From Diphasiastrum complanatum (taxonomy: Eukaryota > Streptophyta > Lycopodiopsida > Lycopodiales > Lycopodiaceae), in the NCBI GenBank assembly GCA_029204225.1, contig CM055095.1, positions 75,531,672 through 75,595,671 on the forward strand: a stretch of DNA of 64,000 nucleotides. The letters are read 5' to 3'. Positions 13,543 to 27,419 of this stretch are shown one piece after another. The notes under the pieces were generated by a model that saw only the letters and a program-made list of their open reading frames with translations, did no database searches and had not been told where the DNA came from. The translations under genes and the position numbers were made by a program. Each line of letters opens with the position of its first letter. The stretch's first letter is position 1.

Positions 13543-14420
13543 CTCTCCCTCAATGATAAAATAGCATTCTTCTATTCCTAATAGAGTACAAAACCTCTCA
13601 AATTTACATCTACCTAATGACTTAGTAGAAACATTTGCCATTTGATCTTCAGATTTACAAAAAACAAGATCAATGGCTCCATCAAGAATTTTCTCTCGAA
13701 CAAAATGGTAGTGTATTTCGATGTGCTTGGTTCGAGCATGTAGAACTGGATTTTTGGCAAGGTGAATGCAATTTTGATTATCGCAAGATATAGTAGTCGC
13801 ATTCAACTGTGGTTGACCTAAATCCACAAGCAATCTTCGTAACCATTCTTCTTGTATAGCATTGCTAAGTGCTCGATATTCAGCTTCCGTCGATGATAAG
13901 CCTATTGTAGTTGCTTTCTGCTGCTACATGAAATTGCAGTTGTACCATAACTGAATGTATGACCACTAGTAGATCTTCTGTCATCAATATTACCTGCCCA
14001 ATTGGCATCTGTATAACCTATCAACATTGGCGCTTCAGGTTGATCATAAGTCAAACCAAAATTCAATGTCCCTCGAATGTATCTAAGAATACGTTTAGCA
14101 GACTTCCAATGCTCTTGACTAGGATTTTGCAGAAATTGACTAACAACACTAACAACATAAGAAATATCAGGTCGTGTGTGTGCCAAATAAATCAAACTAC
14201 CCACCAGCTGTCTATACAAATAAGCATCCACTTTCTCAGATTCATCATATGCAGTAAGCTTCATGTTGACATCCATAGGTGTACTCAAAGGCTTACAATA
14301 ATACATATTGAACTTATAAAGCAAATCTTGTGCATATTTGCTTTGTGTAAGAAAGACCATGTCTTCCTTTTGCCATACTTCAATGCCAAGACAGTAGTGC
14401 ATCAATCCTAGATCACTCAT
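13543..14420 (-). pseudogene. Copia 1 reverse transcriptase end and RNase H
   Basis: From 14,420 leftwards the frame reads MSDLGLMHYCLGIEVWQ, then LVGSLIYLAHTRPDISYVVS, GYTDANWAG, STSGHTFSYG, and after a frameshift near 13,900 STEAEYRALSNA, DNQNCIHLAKNPV and HARTKHIEIHYHFVRE. This is the standard order of the copia RT C-terminus followed by RNase H, with D of DANWAG, E of STEAEY and D of DNQ visible. A frameshift after SSRKQ breaks the frame. The last residues run into the LTR. Not functional. Confidence 0.85.
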
Positions 14421-15079
14421 TTCAAAAGCATTGGAAAGATCTGATTTTATTTCATCAATTAAGCTCTCATTACTTTCTGTAACTTGAAGTATTCATCAAT
14501 GCAAGAGTACCACGCCCGTGGTGCTTGCTTCAATCATAAATGGCTTTGTTGAGCTTACAAACAAGATGCTCTCTCCCTGGCTCAACAAATCCTTGAGGTT
14601 GTACTAAGTACACCTCTTCATCCAGCACTCCATTAAGAAAAGCAGATTTAACATCCATTTGCTGGATCTTCCAGCCATAGAAAATAGAAATAGCAATGAT
14701 AGAATGTATAGTTACCATCTTAGCTACGGGTCAAAAGTTTCCTCAAAATCAATACCTTCCTGCTGCTCAAATCCCCTAGCAACCAACTGTGCTTTGTATT
14801 GTTGAGTTGCCCATCAGCTCCATATTTGATCTTGTATATCCATTTGCAAGTGATAGGCGTCTTACCATCAAGTAGCTCAACCAAGTTCTACGTCCTATTT
14901 TTTGTTATAGCTTCCATTTGTGTTTCCATAGCTTCATGCCACTCCTTGTGCTTTTTTTCTTTATCAAAAGATTTTGGTTCTTGAGCCTTGAGCATAGAAC
15001 CCATTAGGGCTAGATTCATCTCTGATCTTGTAGGAGGTTTTCGATTTCTACTTGATCTGCACTCTCCTAGGAATCTCAT
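14421..15079 (-). pseudogene. Copia 1 reverse transcriptase, catalytic core deleted
   Basis: Minus-strand fragments show the RT N-terminal region (WHEAMETQMEAITKNRT, then VELLDGKTPITCKWIYKIKY) and QMDVKSAFLNGVLDEEVYLV. KLNKAIYD, a stop, and LKQ/APRAWY-like sequence follow. About 14,470-14,500 the sequence passes directly from IDEYFKLQ to a segment just before MSDLG. The roughly 40 residues that should carry YVDD are missing. Several stops and frameshifts are present. The enzyme is irrecoverably defective. Confidence 0.8.
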
Positions 15080-15178
15080 TATTGACCCTGTCCTTTTCCA
15101 TTAGCTCTTCCATATCGACACCAACTTCTTCCTTCACTTGCACTTTAGCTTTATCATCAAAAGGATCAATTGTCAATT

Positions 15179-16246
15179 TTATTTGGTCATTTTGACCCAT
15201 CTCATTAAAAGTAGCATCTGTGGAAATCTCGATCTTCTGTGCATTTGTGCATCTGTGTCATACATTCTGTATGCCTTGGCTCTTTCATCATATCCAAGGA
15301 GAATACACTTAACAGCTTTTGCATCCAGCTTCTTTCGTTTTTCATCAAGTACATGAGCGTAAGCATCACAACCAAATACTCGTAAATGAGAAACATTAGG
15401 TTTCTTTTCAGTAAAAGCTTTGTAAGGTGTCTTACCCTCCACGGACTTCGTAGGACACCGATTCAAGATATGAGTAGCCTTGTTGCATACTTCTGCCCAA
15501 AAAATATTTGGAAAACCCTTGCTCTTAAGCATTGCCCTAGCCATCTCCACAATGGATTTGTTTTTCTGTTCTGCAAATCCGTTCTGTTGTGGTGAATAGG
15601 GTGTAGTGGTTTGTCTCTTGATCCCCTGATCCTTGCAAAAGTTTATAAACTCTGTTGAAAAATACTCACCGTCACCATCTGATCTGAGGGTCTTAATATA
15701 ACAACCTGTTTGTTTTTCAACTAGAGCCTTGAACTCTCTAAACTTGGCAAAAGCATCAGATTTCTTGCTTATGCAATAAATCCAGATATGTCTACTATAG
15801 TCATCAATGAATGTGATGAAATAGTAACAACCACTAATGGACCTAGTTTGTATTGGTCCACACAAATCACTATGAACAAGATCAAGAATGTCATTGGCTC
15901 TTCTTGCTCCATCTTTGAGAAATCTCTTTCTATGTTGTCTTCCCAAAATGCAACCCTCAAAAATTTTTCCTTCAAAAGAGATATCAAGCAATCCAACAAC
16001 TAGATTACCTCTTTTAAGAATTCGCAAGCCTTGAGCACTAATATGACCAAACCTTTGATGCCAAAGATCACTTCGACTATCAACAGTGCTTACCATAGCT
16101 TGAGTAAAAGATCTCGCATTCAATTTGTAGAGTCGATTCTCGTTGACTCTAGCTCCTATAACAATCACTTTGTAGTGATTTTTGATGTCTTTGACAAGAC
16201 ATTTGTCACTGTCAAACTCGACCTTGAGCTGTTGATCAGCCATCAT
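15179..16246 (-). pseudogene. Copia 1 integrase (GAG-pre-integrase plus rve core)
   Basis: A 355-residue open frame, the best preserved part of this element. It contains WHQRFGHISAQGL (pre-integrase), CILGRQHRKRF, VHSDLCGPIQTRS, FITFIDDYSRHIW (first catalytic D), LRSDGDGEYFS (second D), PYSPQQNGFAEQKNKS (catalytic E), then the C-terminal HLRVFGCDAYAHV and LLGYDERAKAYRMYD. The DDE triad appears intact, although [11 protein letters not shown] is altered to GFAEQKN. The upstream protease is separated by stops, and the downstream RT is deleted in its core, so the element is not autonomous. Confidence 0.9.
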
Positions 16247-16299
16247 CCAACAGGTAGTAGATTGTTAGCTAAGCCAGGTACATATTGCACATTGCTTAT

Positions 16300-17513
16300 C
16301 TACTTTATCTTCCCACTGGCTAACTTCACTGGTACCACTCCAACTCCTTTAACAGATAGCAATTTGCCATCAGCTTGTCCAACTTCATCACCATTGTCAG
16401 TTTCCTTGAGTTCTGAAAACCACTCTTTCCTTGAAGTCATGTGCTTGGATGCACCACTATCAATGTACCATGTATCCTTGGCCTCATCACTTGTTATTAA
16501 TGCTATAATAAACAATTTTGAACTCTCACTAGTATCATCTTCATATTGATCATCATCGTATTGATGTTGAAGGTATAATTGTCTTCATAATAATAGTCAT
16601 CAAATTGATGTTGATTAGCATAATTTCTCGCTTGTCATTTGTCTTTTCTTTGTTCCATCTCCTTCTATTTCTTGAAGCATTCACGCTCTCAATGGCCAGG
16701 TTTTTGCAGTACCTACAATTTCTAGGTTTATTTTGTCTTGAATAGTCGCGTCCTTGACCTCGGCCTTGATTCCAATTGCCTAGATTTGGACTATCATTGA
16801 CTTGCTCATGAAATTGTTGAAATGATCCCCAGCTTGAGTTTTCTCCTCTCAATTGATACCTTCCACGGTGAAATCTTCCACCTCATCCTCTAACTGCAAG
16901 AGCTTGATCATAGCTCCTATTATGATGATTCAAGATCTCTTGACGTTGCTCTTCTTGCAAAAGCAATCCACCTAGTTCTTCATAGGTTGGAAGATTTTCT
17001 CTTGTGGCTATACTCGTCACAAACATCTGATGTGACTCACTCAGACTATTCAATGTCAATTGCACGATCTCATGATTTTGTACTCGCTCTCCAACTGCTG
17101 CTAATTGGTCACGGATCTCTTTGATCTTCAGTATGTGATCGATAATAGTTGCACCATCATCCATCCGCAATGTATGCAACTTCGTCTTCAGAAACAATAT
17201 TCGAGATTTATTTGTTGTTTCAAACAATGCTTTCAATGTATTCCACACTTCTTTTGGTCCTTTTAAATCTAAAATATAGGTAATAATTGCATCTCTAACT
17301 GATAAGTTGATGACATTCTGGGCTTTCCGTTTTCTCCTATCAAATGCCCGCTGATTTTTTTTCAATCACTGACCTTGTCTCTTCACCTGTCACGATCTCT
17401 CACAGCTCCTTTTCCATCAAAATGTTTTTCAGTTTGAATTTCTAAACTGCATAGTTGTTGAGACCTTCCAATTTGCTTGACTCATTAAGGACACTCTTGC
17501 TTAGAGTTGCCAT
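16300..17513 (-). pseudogene. Copia 1 gag and protease
   Basis: The likely gag start is the ATG at 17,513 (MATLSKSVLNESSKLEGLNN). It is followed by MEKEL and IVTGEE with stops and a frameshift, then by the UBN2-type stretch NVINLSVRDAIITYILDL, LKALFETTNKSRILFL and LLLQEEQRQEILN. The zinc knuckle begins CRYC, but a frameshift there spoils the rest: the shifted frame shows GH and REC. Protease is visible as [17 protein letters not shown] with its DSGA active site. No LTR or tRNA-type primer-binding site was found upstream of the gag start. Confidence 0.85.
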
Positions 17514-17559
17514 TACTGGATAGATGAGTCTGGATCACAAAATTCATCACACCACAAAA

Positions 17560-18150
17560 CTGTAAATTTTTGGTTGGACACCTGATATCGGTACGAAGCT
17601 GTCTGCTTGCAAATCGCATAGGATAATCTTTCTTATAATCACCTGGCTGCATCAAAACTGATCCAATGGCGTATTTCAAGGCATCCGTGTGAACATGAAA
17701 TTCAATCGTCTAATGCCTCTACTGTCCAAATAGGAACAATAGTCAGTTTGTATATAGGTCGTGCTAAATCCGCAAAGAAGATCATAAAAATGCGATAGTA
17801 GTTTGCATGACCCATAAACACATAAACTCTACAAATCATTGTTGGCGGTGGCAATTCCACAATAATCTTGATTTTAGAATAATCCGTGGCAATACCATGT
17901 CTTGATATCACATGGCCAAGCACAACTCCGTTAGAAACCCATATCTGACATTTTTAGGATTTAGAGAAATTTGATATTTGCGACATCTTTCAAATACTTT
18001 CTCCAATTGATCCAGGTGGTCTACATTTGTACTATTTATGGACTCCCAGATCATCCAAGTAAATTTCAAGGAATTTCTGTAGATAATCTTTAAAAGCAAA
18101 TTGCATTACTCTTTGGAACGAACTTGGTGTGAAAGATTTCAGATCCTTAA
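17560..18150 (-). pseudogene. Gypsy (non-chromovirus-like) RT/RNase H fragment
   Basis: The minus strand reads FQRVMQFAFKDYLQKFLEIY then LDDLGVH, the RT catalytic YLDD context, at about 18,050-18,130. LGHVISRHGIATDYSKIK follows, then ELPPPT, GHANYYRIF and FADLARPIYKL, with frameshifts. RNase H follows as YAIGSVLMQPGDYKK and RFASRQLRT. The pattern matches Tat/Athila-like Ty3/gypsy polymerases. Coding similarity fades before 17,560, where copia 1 begins, so this fragment was cut by or fused to that element. Confidence 0.75.
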
Positions 18151-18164
18151 GATCCAATCGACTT

Positions 18165-18777
18165 GAATGATCTTTGGTTAGAAGGAGAAATACACTATCA
18201 ATCTCACCAATGTAGAAAAATCAGCATCTACACACAATTTGAGATGCAAACACTAATAGAACTTGATCAAACTTGAATGAAATTATTATGTATTGTTGCT
18301 GTCCATACAAAACCAGCAAGCTACTGTATTTCACACGTGTGGATCCAAAAATAACAAATATATATCATTCTACACATAGAATTGCAAGCAATCACCAAGA
18401 TAGTGCACCAATGGATAGTAGAACCCAAGAGAACCATGTATAAGCATGAAATGAAATAGAGAAGAGAGAAGATGACTCTCTTCATGAGTTACATCCTTTT
18501 ATAGCAGGTCCAGACCCTATTTGGCCACTTGGCTTTCCCACCAAAATGCTAACCCTACTAATTTTGGGTCTAGATTCAATGTACCCAACTTATTCAAATT
18601 GAATCTACTCAAACTCACATTCTATCTTTCCCACACTTTCAAAAAGTGTTTATTCAAATGAAATTTAGACTAATGAACTTTGAAAAGTTAACCTTTAAGT
18701 CTAAAACAAATTTTGGCCTCAATATGCCAAATATGGAAATATTGCAAAATGTGATGAAACTAGTTGAATCTTTCACA
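18165..18777 (-). mobile_element. Probable 3' LTR of minus-strand copia 2
   Basis: The minus strand reads GAAGAGAGAG (purine tract) then TGTGAAAGATTC, a good copia PPT/LTR junction at 18,777. A TATA box (TATAAAAG, minus strand, 18,496-18,503) lies within, as expected for an LTR promoter. The left end is approximate because no partner LTR is available. Confidence 0.5.
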
Positions 18778-19492
18778 CTCTCTCTTCAACTAGTTTTAGC
18801 ATAGACTTTGATAATACTCCAAGTGAAGTCCTATGCTTCATGAACAAGTCTTTTTCCAATGCTTTGGTGAAGATATCAGCTACACATTCCCTTGAAGACA
18901 CATGTTGAAGCTCCACCTCCTTTGCAATGACTTGCTCCCTCACAAAATGATATTGTATCTCAATATGTTTGCTCCTAGCATGAAAGATAGGATTGGATGC
19001 CATTCTTTGGGCTGATTGATTGTCACAAAACATTATTGGGCTCTCTGAAAAATCCAGCAAGTGAAGATCCTTGATCATCCTCTTGATCCATACCATCTCC
19101 TTTGATGTTCTCCTTGGCTTTTGACTTGATGAAGGTCCATCATCACCACCATCCAAAGTAAGATCCTTCTCATCAACATCAAGAATGTTAGATCCATCCA
19201 CTCTACCATCAATCATGCTTGAAGACACCTTTGGAATGTTCCCCTCATCAAAAATGACATCTCTACCAGCAATCACTTTGTTAGTAGAAGGAATGTAAAC
19301 CTTGTAGGATTTACTCACTTCACTATATCCAACAAAAACACCTCTTCTTGAAGATGGATCTTCCTTGGTCCTATCATCAAGAGTAATGTTGACATAGCAT
19401 GTGCATCCAAAGGTTTGTAGAAATTTGGCACTCGGCCTCCTCTTGAATAGCATCTCAAAAGGTGTCCTTCCATCCAAATAGCACTCGGCCAC
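18773..19492 (-). pseudogene. Copia 2 integrase C-terminus fused in frame to RNase H C-terminus
   Basis: One 239-residue open frame starts in the integrase C-terminal region (GRTPFEMLF, LQTFGCTCYVNI, RRGVFVGYSEVSKSYKVY, VIAGRDVIFDE). At KPRRTSKEMVWIKRMI, about 19,100, it jumps to RNase H (CDNQSAQRMASNP, HARSKHIEIQYHFVRE, VADIFTKALEKD). The intervening RT and the first half of RNase H, more than 1 kb in a normal copia, are absent, yet the frame stays open. The stop codon overlaps the LTR start. Probably an internal deletion derivative spread in trans or decayed in place. Confidence 0.85.
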
Positions 19493-19530
19493 CTATTGCA
19501 CAAGAAATTGGCACACAACAAAGCTTGATC

Positions 19531-21090
19531 CTAAAATGGTTTGTCAAGATTAGCACTTAACCTCATAGCTTTAGCACTTTCACATAAAGTCCTATTCTTC
19601 CTTTCAGCCACTCCATTTTGTTGTGGGGTCCTTGATGTTGTATACTCCCTCTTGATCCCATGCTCATCACAAAAGGCCTTGAACTTGTTAGATATGTACT
19701 CACCACCATTGTCACCTCTCAAGCAATTGATCTTTGTGGAAAATTGGTTCTCCCTTGCATTCTTGAACTTGACAAAGACATCATACACTTCATCTTTGCT
19801 CTTTAGTAGATAGATCCAACAAAATCTACTAAAATCATCAATGAATGTTACATACATCTTAGCTCCACTATTGCTAATTGTAGTAAATCCATGAATATCT
19901 GAATGTACAAGTTGAAAAGGCTTTGTAGATCTAGAAATAGATCTAGTATAAGGTAGTCTATATGACTTAGACAAAACACAAGACTCACAAACATGCTTGT
20001 CATTACTTAAGGAACTTGGAAGACCAATCACAACCTTCTTCCTTGCCATTACCTCCAATGACTTGAAGTTGAGGTGTCCCATCCTTTTGTGCCAAACCTC
20101 TTGAATAGAAATTTGCTCCCTTGCAACACATCCAACTTGGTTAGCAATAACACAAGCATCAAGTTTGAACAACTTCCCTTGCCTTTTACCTTTTCCAATC
20201 AAGACATCCTTCCTTTTGATCAAACAAGCATCTCCATCAGACTCCACCTTGAGGCCCTTACTTAGCATTTGACTCACACTAAGCAAATTCTTGGTAATAG
20301 ATGGAATAAACAAGACATCCTCCAAATGAACATTCCTATTTGTAGAGAGAGAAATAGGAATTGTGCCAATCCCTTTGATTGCACACTCACCATCATTGGC
20401 CATGTAGATCACCCTCTTGTCATCTCCATATGCCAACAAAGAAGTGAAGTACTCTTTGTGAAAGGTCATGTGTGAACTTGCTCCACTATCAATCCACCAA
20501 GGATCTAGATCTCCATCATTAACAAGCATACATGAAGACATCACAAAAGCATCATCATTTGCATCTTGAACATCCAAACCATCCTCATCAAGAGTAAGAT
20601 TACCTTGCTTGTCTCCTTGATCTCTCTTCTTCTTGTAGCACTCACTTGCAAAGTGTCCTTTGATGCCACAATAGAAGCACTTGAGCTTTGATCTATCCTT
20701 CTTTTTGCCACTTGAAGAAGCATCCACTTGATCTTGCCCTTTAGACCACTTACTTTTGGTTTTGCCCTTGAATTTGCCCTTTGTGAACATAGCATCCTCT
20801 TGAAGTGTCGATCTAGATCCACCTCTTGCTTGAAGCCTATATTCCTCATTGATCAAGATCTCTTGAAGATCCATCAAACTTGGCAAAGTCTTTTGAATAG
20901 CAATACTTTGAACAATGTTAGCATGAGCATCCAACAATCCATTAAGAATCACTTGAATAAGCTATCCTTCCTTAATGCTTTCATCTATGCAAGCCAACTC
21001 ATCATTCAATGCTTTCATTCTCAAAACAAAAGTACTTGGACTTTCTTCATTCTTTTGCAAACAAGAAAAGATTTGCCTTCTTAGAGTCAA
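19531..21090 (-). pseudogene. Copia 2 gag-protease-integrase polyprotein, 5' truncated
   Basis: A long open frame (473 residues from 20,952 to 19,531), extended upstream to about 21,090 past one stop (LRRQIFSCLQKNEESPSTFV, LNDELACIDESIKEG). Domains in order: zinc knuckle CFYCGIKGHFASEC, protease WWIDSGASSHMT, pre-integrase WHKRMGHLNFKSL with CESC, integrase FIDDFSRFCW (D), LRGDNGGEYIS (D) and [13 protein letters not shown] (E). All key residues are present, making this the freshest-looking coding sequence among the retroelements here. It ends at a stop after LDKPF, just before the fused frame that continues the integrase. The gag N-terminus and 5' LTR are missing at about 21,090. Confidence 0.9.
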
Positions 21091-21099
21091 CACTCTACG

Positions 21100-22065
21100 G
21101 AGCTACCTGCTGCCACTGCTTGTCGGCGTTGCCGGGCCTGGTGAAGTAAGGCCGCCTACTGCTCTAGGACCTCCTTTGGGACCTGAGATGGTTTAAGGCT
21201 CCCTCTGGATTCAGCATATTCCACCCCGATGTCACTAGATAGAATGTCACGTGGGACATCGGCTTCTATGCTGATCGCCTTCCCTTTCTGCTTCTTAGTA
21301 GGGTGGGCTGGTGAGACCGGTTCTGCTGTCGGTTGGGGGGTGGCTCACTTTTTTGTGCTTGGATAAACATCATCCAGCTCCTTGATGGCAGCAGTTGCCC
21401 TAGACCCCAATTGTTTGGTGACCAACATGTGGAGGAGATACCCACATTTGGTAGTTGGTTTGTGGGCTTTCAGAGCTCCGCACAGCTTCTCTACTACCTT
21501 CTCAACCCACTTGTAATTTTGAGTGGGATCGGCCATGGTGAGGGTCAGAGAAAAGAGGTCGCTCGGTGGTATGCGATCCATCTTGGTGGCATGCACTGCG
21601 ACAATGGTGACGAGGATCTTTGAGGCGGCCCGTAGATGGGGATCCGTGATGATCCTGGATAGCGATCCCGTCATTGGTTTGGACAATGGTTTTGCCGTCG
21701 TCTGTCAGAAATTTTGTGAAGTACTTGGCATCATAGCTGGTGCCCTTTCCATGGATTGTCTCTCCGAGATTAGGAAAGCCGATGCTCTAGAGATTCCAGG
21801 AGATACGTTGATAATAGAATAGCTGCCACTCTTGGATGTAATCCGAAAAGTTTGGAACTCATCCGAATAGTGGAGTAGGTTGCTCGGATGAGGCTCTCGC
21901 TCTGCTGGTCCTGAAAAAGTGTCAGATCAAAGACAAGGTTGGTGAGGATATCCTTGGCCAGGGTGAGCTACTCGGCGTAATTCTTAAGATAGATCATGAC
22001 GATATCCCCTGAATAAGGACGAGGGGGCTTACGTCGATGCAAGCTAAGCGAGGAATCGTGGGAAG
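21100..22065 (-). pseudogene. Unidentified minus-strand ORF, frameshifted
   Basis: A plausible start MASHDSSLSLHRRKPPRPYS at 22,065 is followed by protein-like sequence in successive frames down to about 21,345 (AVHATKMDRIPPSDLF, MADPTQNYKWVEKVVEKL, KKQ-rich tail). At least one internal stop and two frameshifts interrupt it. The total would be roughly 240-330 residues. A basic/proline-rich tail and an A/Q/R-rich stretch lie towards 21,110. GC content is higher than in the flanks. I cannot assign a family. It could be a structural ORF of a retroelement or an old endogenised viral nucleoprotein-like gene. It directly abuts the truncated copia 2 gag. Confidence 0.4.
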
Positions 22066-24724
<2,659 letters not shown>

Positions 24725-25009
24725 GAATGCTCCTTTGTTCAGTTTCACCCTACTGCATTAAACAAGAAACGTGGACAGATACTGACATACCGCTACTTCA
24801 AATCTACAAGGTTTTATTGTTGTACCCTTGCATATAATGAAGTTCTAGATAATAATAAGGATTGGTGCGCATGTAGGAGGGAACTTCGAGTTACCGTGCC
24901 ATTGAGGTCTTACTTTGCAAGAAGAGCTGATGATGCCAAAGAGGTTGTGGATCCAGGAGTTTGACTGCTGCTTTATGTGTCTGACACTGGTCCAAATCTT
25001 GCAATATGT

Positions 25010-26279
25010 AGCCACCTTGCTCTTTCGTTATTGGATACTTCTTTGCAAACTCCTGAGAGGCACGCAAGTCCTTGCTTGGTTCTAAGGGCGTGATTCTATG
25101 TCGGATGGTTGGTGCTTCAGAGGCAATCTCGTGTTGGGTTTGTGGATCGGGTTCAGGAGAGAGAGAAGACGAGGGATTAGCTTTTGCAATTCTTTGTGAC
25201 TCAGGAGAAAATTGTCATGGAATGACGGTGGGGTTAGTGGTGTCGAGAGGGTTAGAAGCGGTGGAAGGGAAAAGATAATGTTGGGAGCTGGTACCCCCAG
25301 AGCCTGATGGATTGGTTGGTGTTTGAGCTCCTTGCCCTAGGGGTTGGCCTTGAAATGTGGAGCCTTGAGTTGTAGGAGGAGGCTGTTGGAATCCTGCTCC
25401 ATCTCCACCATTTGGTCCATCAAAGTGATGCTCCGAATCATAAAATTAAGCGTGCTCTGCATGAACCGACGATGTCGATTGGGCAGCAGCCTTTAAGCGT
25501 TCTTCCAAGGTGGCTATGTGCTGGTTTAGGGCCTCGATGGAAGCAATGTATGATTGTTGTAATTTTGAGTGTTGCTCTGTCGTGGCTTTCAACTATTGGG
25601 CCAGCGTTTGATAGGCCACCACTGGAATGGCAGTTCCCTCAAGAATAGCTAGTGGTGCGAAGTCGTTGAAATCCACCATTTCCAACTGTTCCTTCATAGC
25701 GGAATGTGCTGCTTGTGAATCTGCTATAGCCTCATCCTTTTCGGCTTTGAGGGTATCGATGGTTTGCTGCATGTTGGATACCTTCAGTTGGAGCTGGTTC
25801 TGGAGATGGAGTAGCATTTGCTGCTGTTGTTGATTGTAATTCGTGAGGTTCTGGATCTGCAGCTGTTGTTGTTCGGTTTTCTCCTCCAGCCTTGTTTTTT
25901 CTTTCTGAAGGCCCGCCATAGCACCATCGTCGAATTGCCACATAGTATATTGTCTCCCTAGGGTGCCGAATAGATTGTATTGGAGCTCATTCACCAACTA
26001 TACCACTTTTTGGGCTGCAAGGGGTAATTGCTCTCAAGGACCAATGTCAGGGAGGGTGCGTGTGTAGTTAGGATACGACATTGGGTTGAATGGCAGAAAA
26101 TCAGGAGCAGGGCTAGACGGAGGTGTATGAAAGGCAGGTGGGAGTGATTGTGGATTGAGGGGTACAAGAGGTGGGGAGATACTGCATGGCGGAGATTGTT
26201 GGATTGGGTTAGTGGTGGCAGTGGTTGATGGAAGTGCAGTTAGTAATTGTAATGACCTATTAGTCGTGCTACTCGACAC
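25010..26279 (-). pseudogene. Minus-strand ORF with long Gln-rich coiled coil (unclassified retroelement-like)
   Basis: The minus strand from 26,279 shows a Ser/Thr/Pro-rich N-terminal part (TNPIQQSPPCSISPPLVPL, NPMSYPNYTRTLPDIGP), two stops, then a 134-residue frame from 25,997 (NLFGTLGRQYTMWQFDDG). A heptad-like coiled coil follows, rich in Q, L, E and K (LQKEKTRLEEKTEQQQLQIQ, LKAEKDEAIADSQAAHSAMK). A second coiled segment (HSKLQQSYIASIEALNQHI, ATLEERLKAAAQ) follows a stop. Decayed P/S/T-rich sequence continues to about 25,010 with QEFAKKYP. The layout would fit a gag-like structural protein, but no zinc knuckle or capsid motif is visible. Family unknown. Confidence 0.45.
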
Positions 26280-26289
26280 AACAATCTCC

Positions 26290-27099
26290 TTACATCATAG
26301 TAACTACGGACTATTGCACCAAATGGACTGAAGCAAGAGTTGTTCCCAATGCTGACGCTCATTCTACCGTCAAATTTCTCTATGAACAGGTTATAGTTCG
26401 GTTCGGCTGTCCTCTAGAGCTTATCAGTGATAGAGGTACACATTTTCTTAACTTTGTCATAGCAGATCTTCTTTCCAAATTTTTTGTAGTACATCGCAAA
26501 AGTTCCCCATACTATCCACATTGCGATGGCCAGGCAAAATCCACCAGTAAAATCCTATGTGGAATTCTCACCAAAATCGTTGAATCCAGCCGATCTGATT
26601 GGGAGCTCAAACTCCATGCTGCTCTCTGGGCTTATCGCACCACCCTGAAGCGAGCTACAAGCTTAACCCCTTTTCAGCTCACATATGGCCAAGAAGCCAT
26701 TATGCTTGTGGAATTCCATATCCCCTCCCTTCAAGTAGCCTATAACCTTGAGCTTGATACTCCTCAGAATCTAGCAAATAGGTTATTCCATCTGGAGCAA
26801 CTTTGTGAAACGGGAAGGATCAGCATCCATGCTCAACAAGTCCACAAACAACGACAAAAAGCATGGCATGATCGATCATTGAAACTTAGAGATTTTAAAT
26901 TGGAGATAAGGTCCTACTATACTAGGCCAAGGCCTTCAAAGGAAAACTGAACTTTTCTGGCCAAGGACCTTACGTCATTTAAAAAAATCTTTGCCTCTGG
27001 ATATGTCCAACCCTTCAAGGCGATATCCTTGACACTGTGGTCAATGGGAGTCGACTGAGAAAGTACAATGAACCCTATTTTTATCTTGATATGTATTAG
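26290..27099 (+). pseudogene. Ty3/gypsy integrase, 3' portion
   Basis: The plus strand reads VTTDYCTKWTEARVVPNAD (first catalytic D), ELISDRGTHFLNFVIADLL (second D), SSPYYPHCDGQAKSTSKIL and WELKLHAALWAYRTTLKRAT, then FQLTYGQEAIMLVEFHIPS and the C-terminal end VNGSRLRKYNEPYFYLDMY before a stop at about 27,099. In this family the catalytic glutamate follows GQA; here it is lysine (GQAKST), so the triad is broken. There is also a frameshift near 26,925. The sequence fits a Tat/Athila-like non-chromovirus. RT and RNase H are missing upstream, where the opposite-strand coiled-coil ORF begins. Confidence 0.85.
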
Positions 27100-27419
27100 C
27101 TATTTTCTTTCCTACTGTTTTTTTTTCTTTTTATTGTCTGCATGCCATTTCGACAACATTTTTGCTATGCTTTCTTGTTCCAACCATCAAGATACTATCA
27201 GAGCAGGTATACCAACAGTCTTCTCTGAGAAAACCACAAAAGTCATTAGTTTCAGAAGAAATGTTTTTCACAATATCTTAGATAGAATTTGCCTAACTTA
27301 GATTTAGAACTTAGACTTAGGAAACTTAAGATTAGAAATATTTTATCTTAAGTTGTCCTAAGTTAAGAAAATTGAAGTTCTAAATTCTAAGTTAGAAGTT
27401 CTAGAAAGGCTAGAAACAA

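Noticed and set aside
13959-14411. 150-codon plus frame
   Set aside because: Antisense shadow of the copia 1 RT/RNase H frame on the minus strand.
16031-16549. 172-codon plus frame
   Set aside because: Antisense shadow of the copia 1 integrase and protease.
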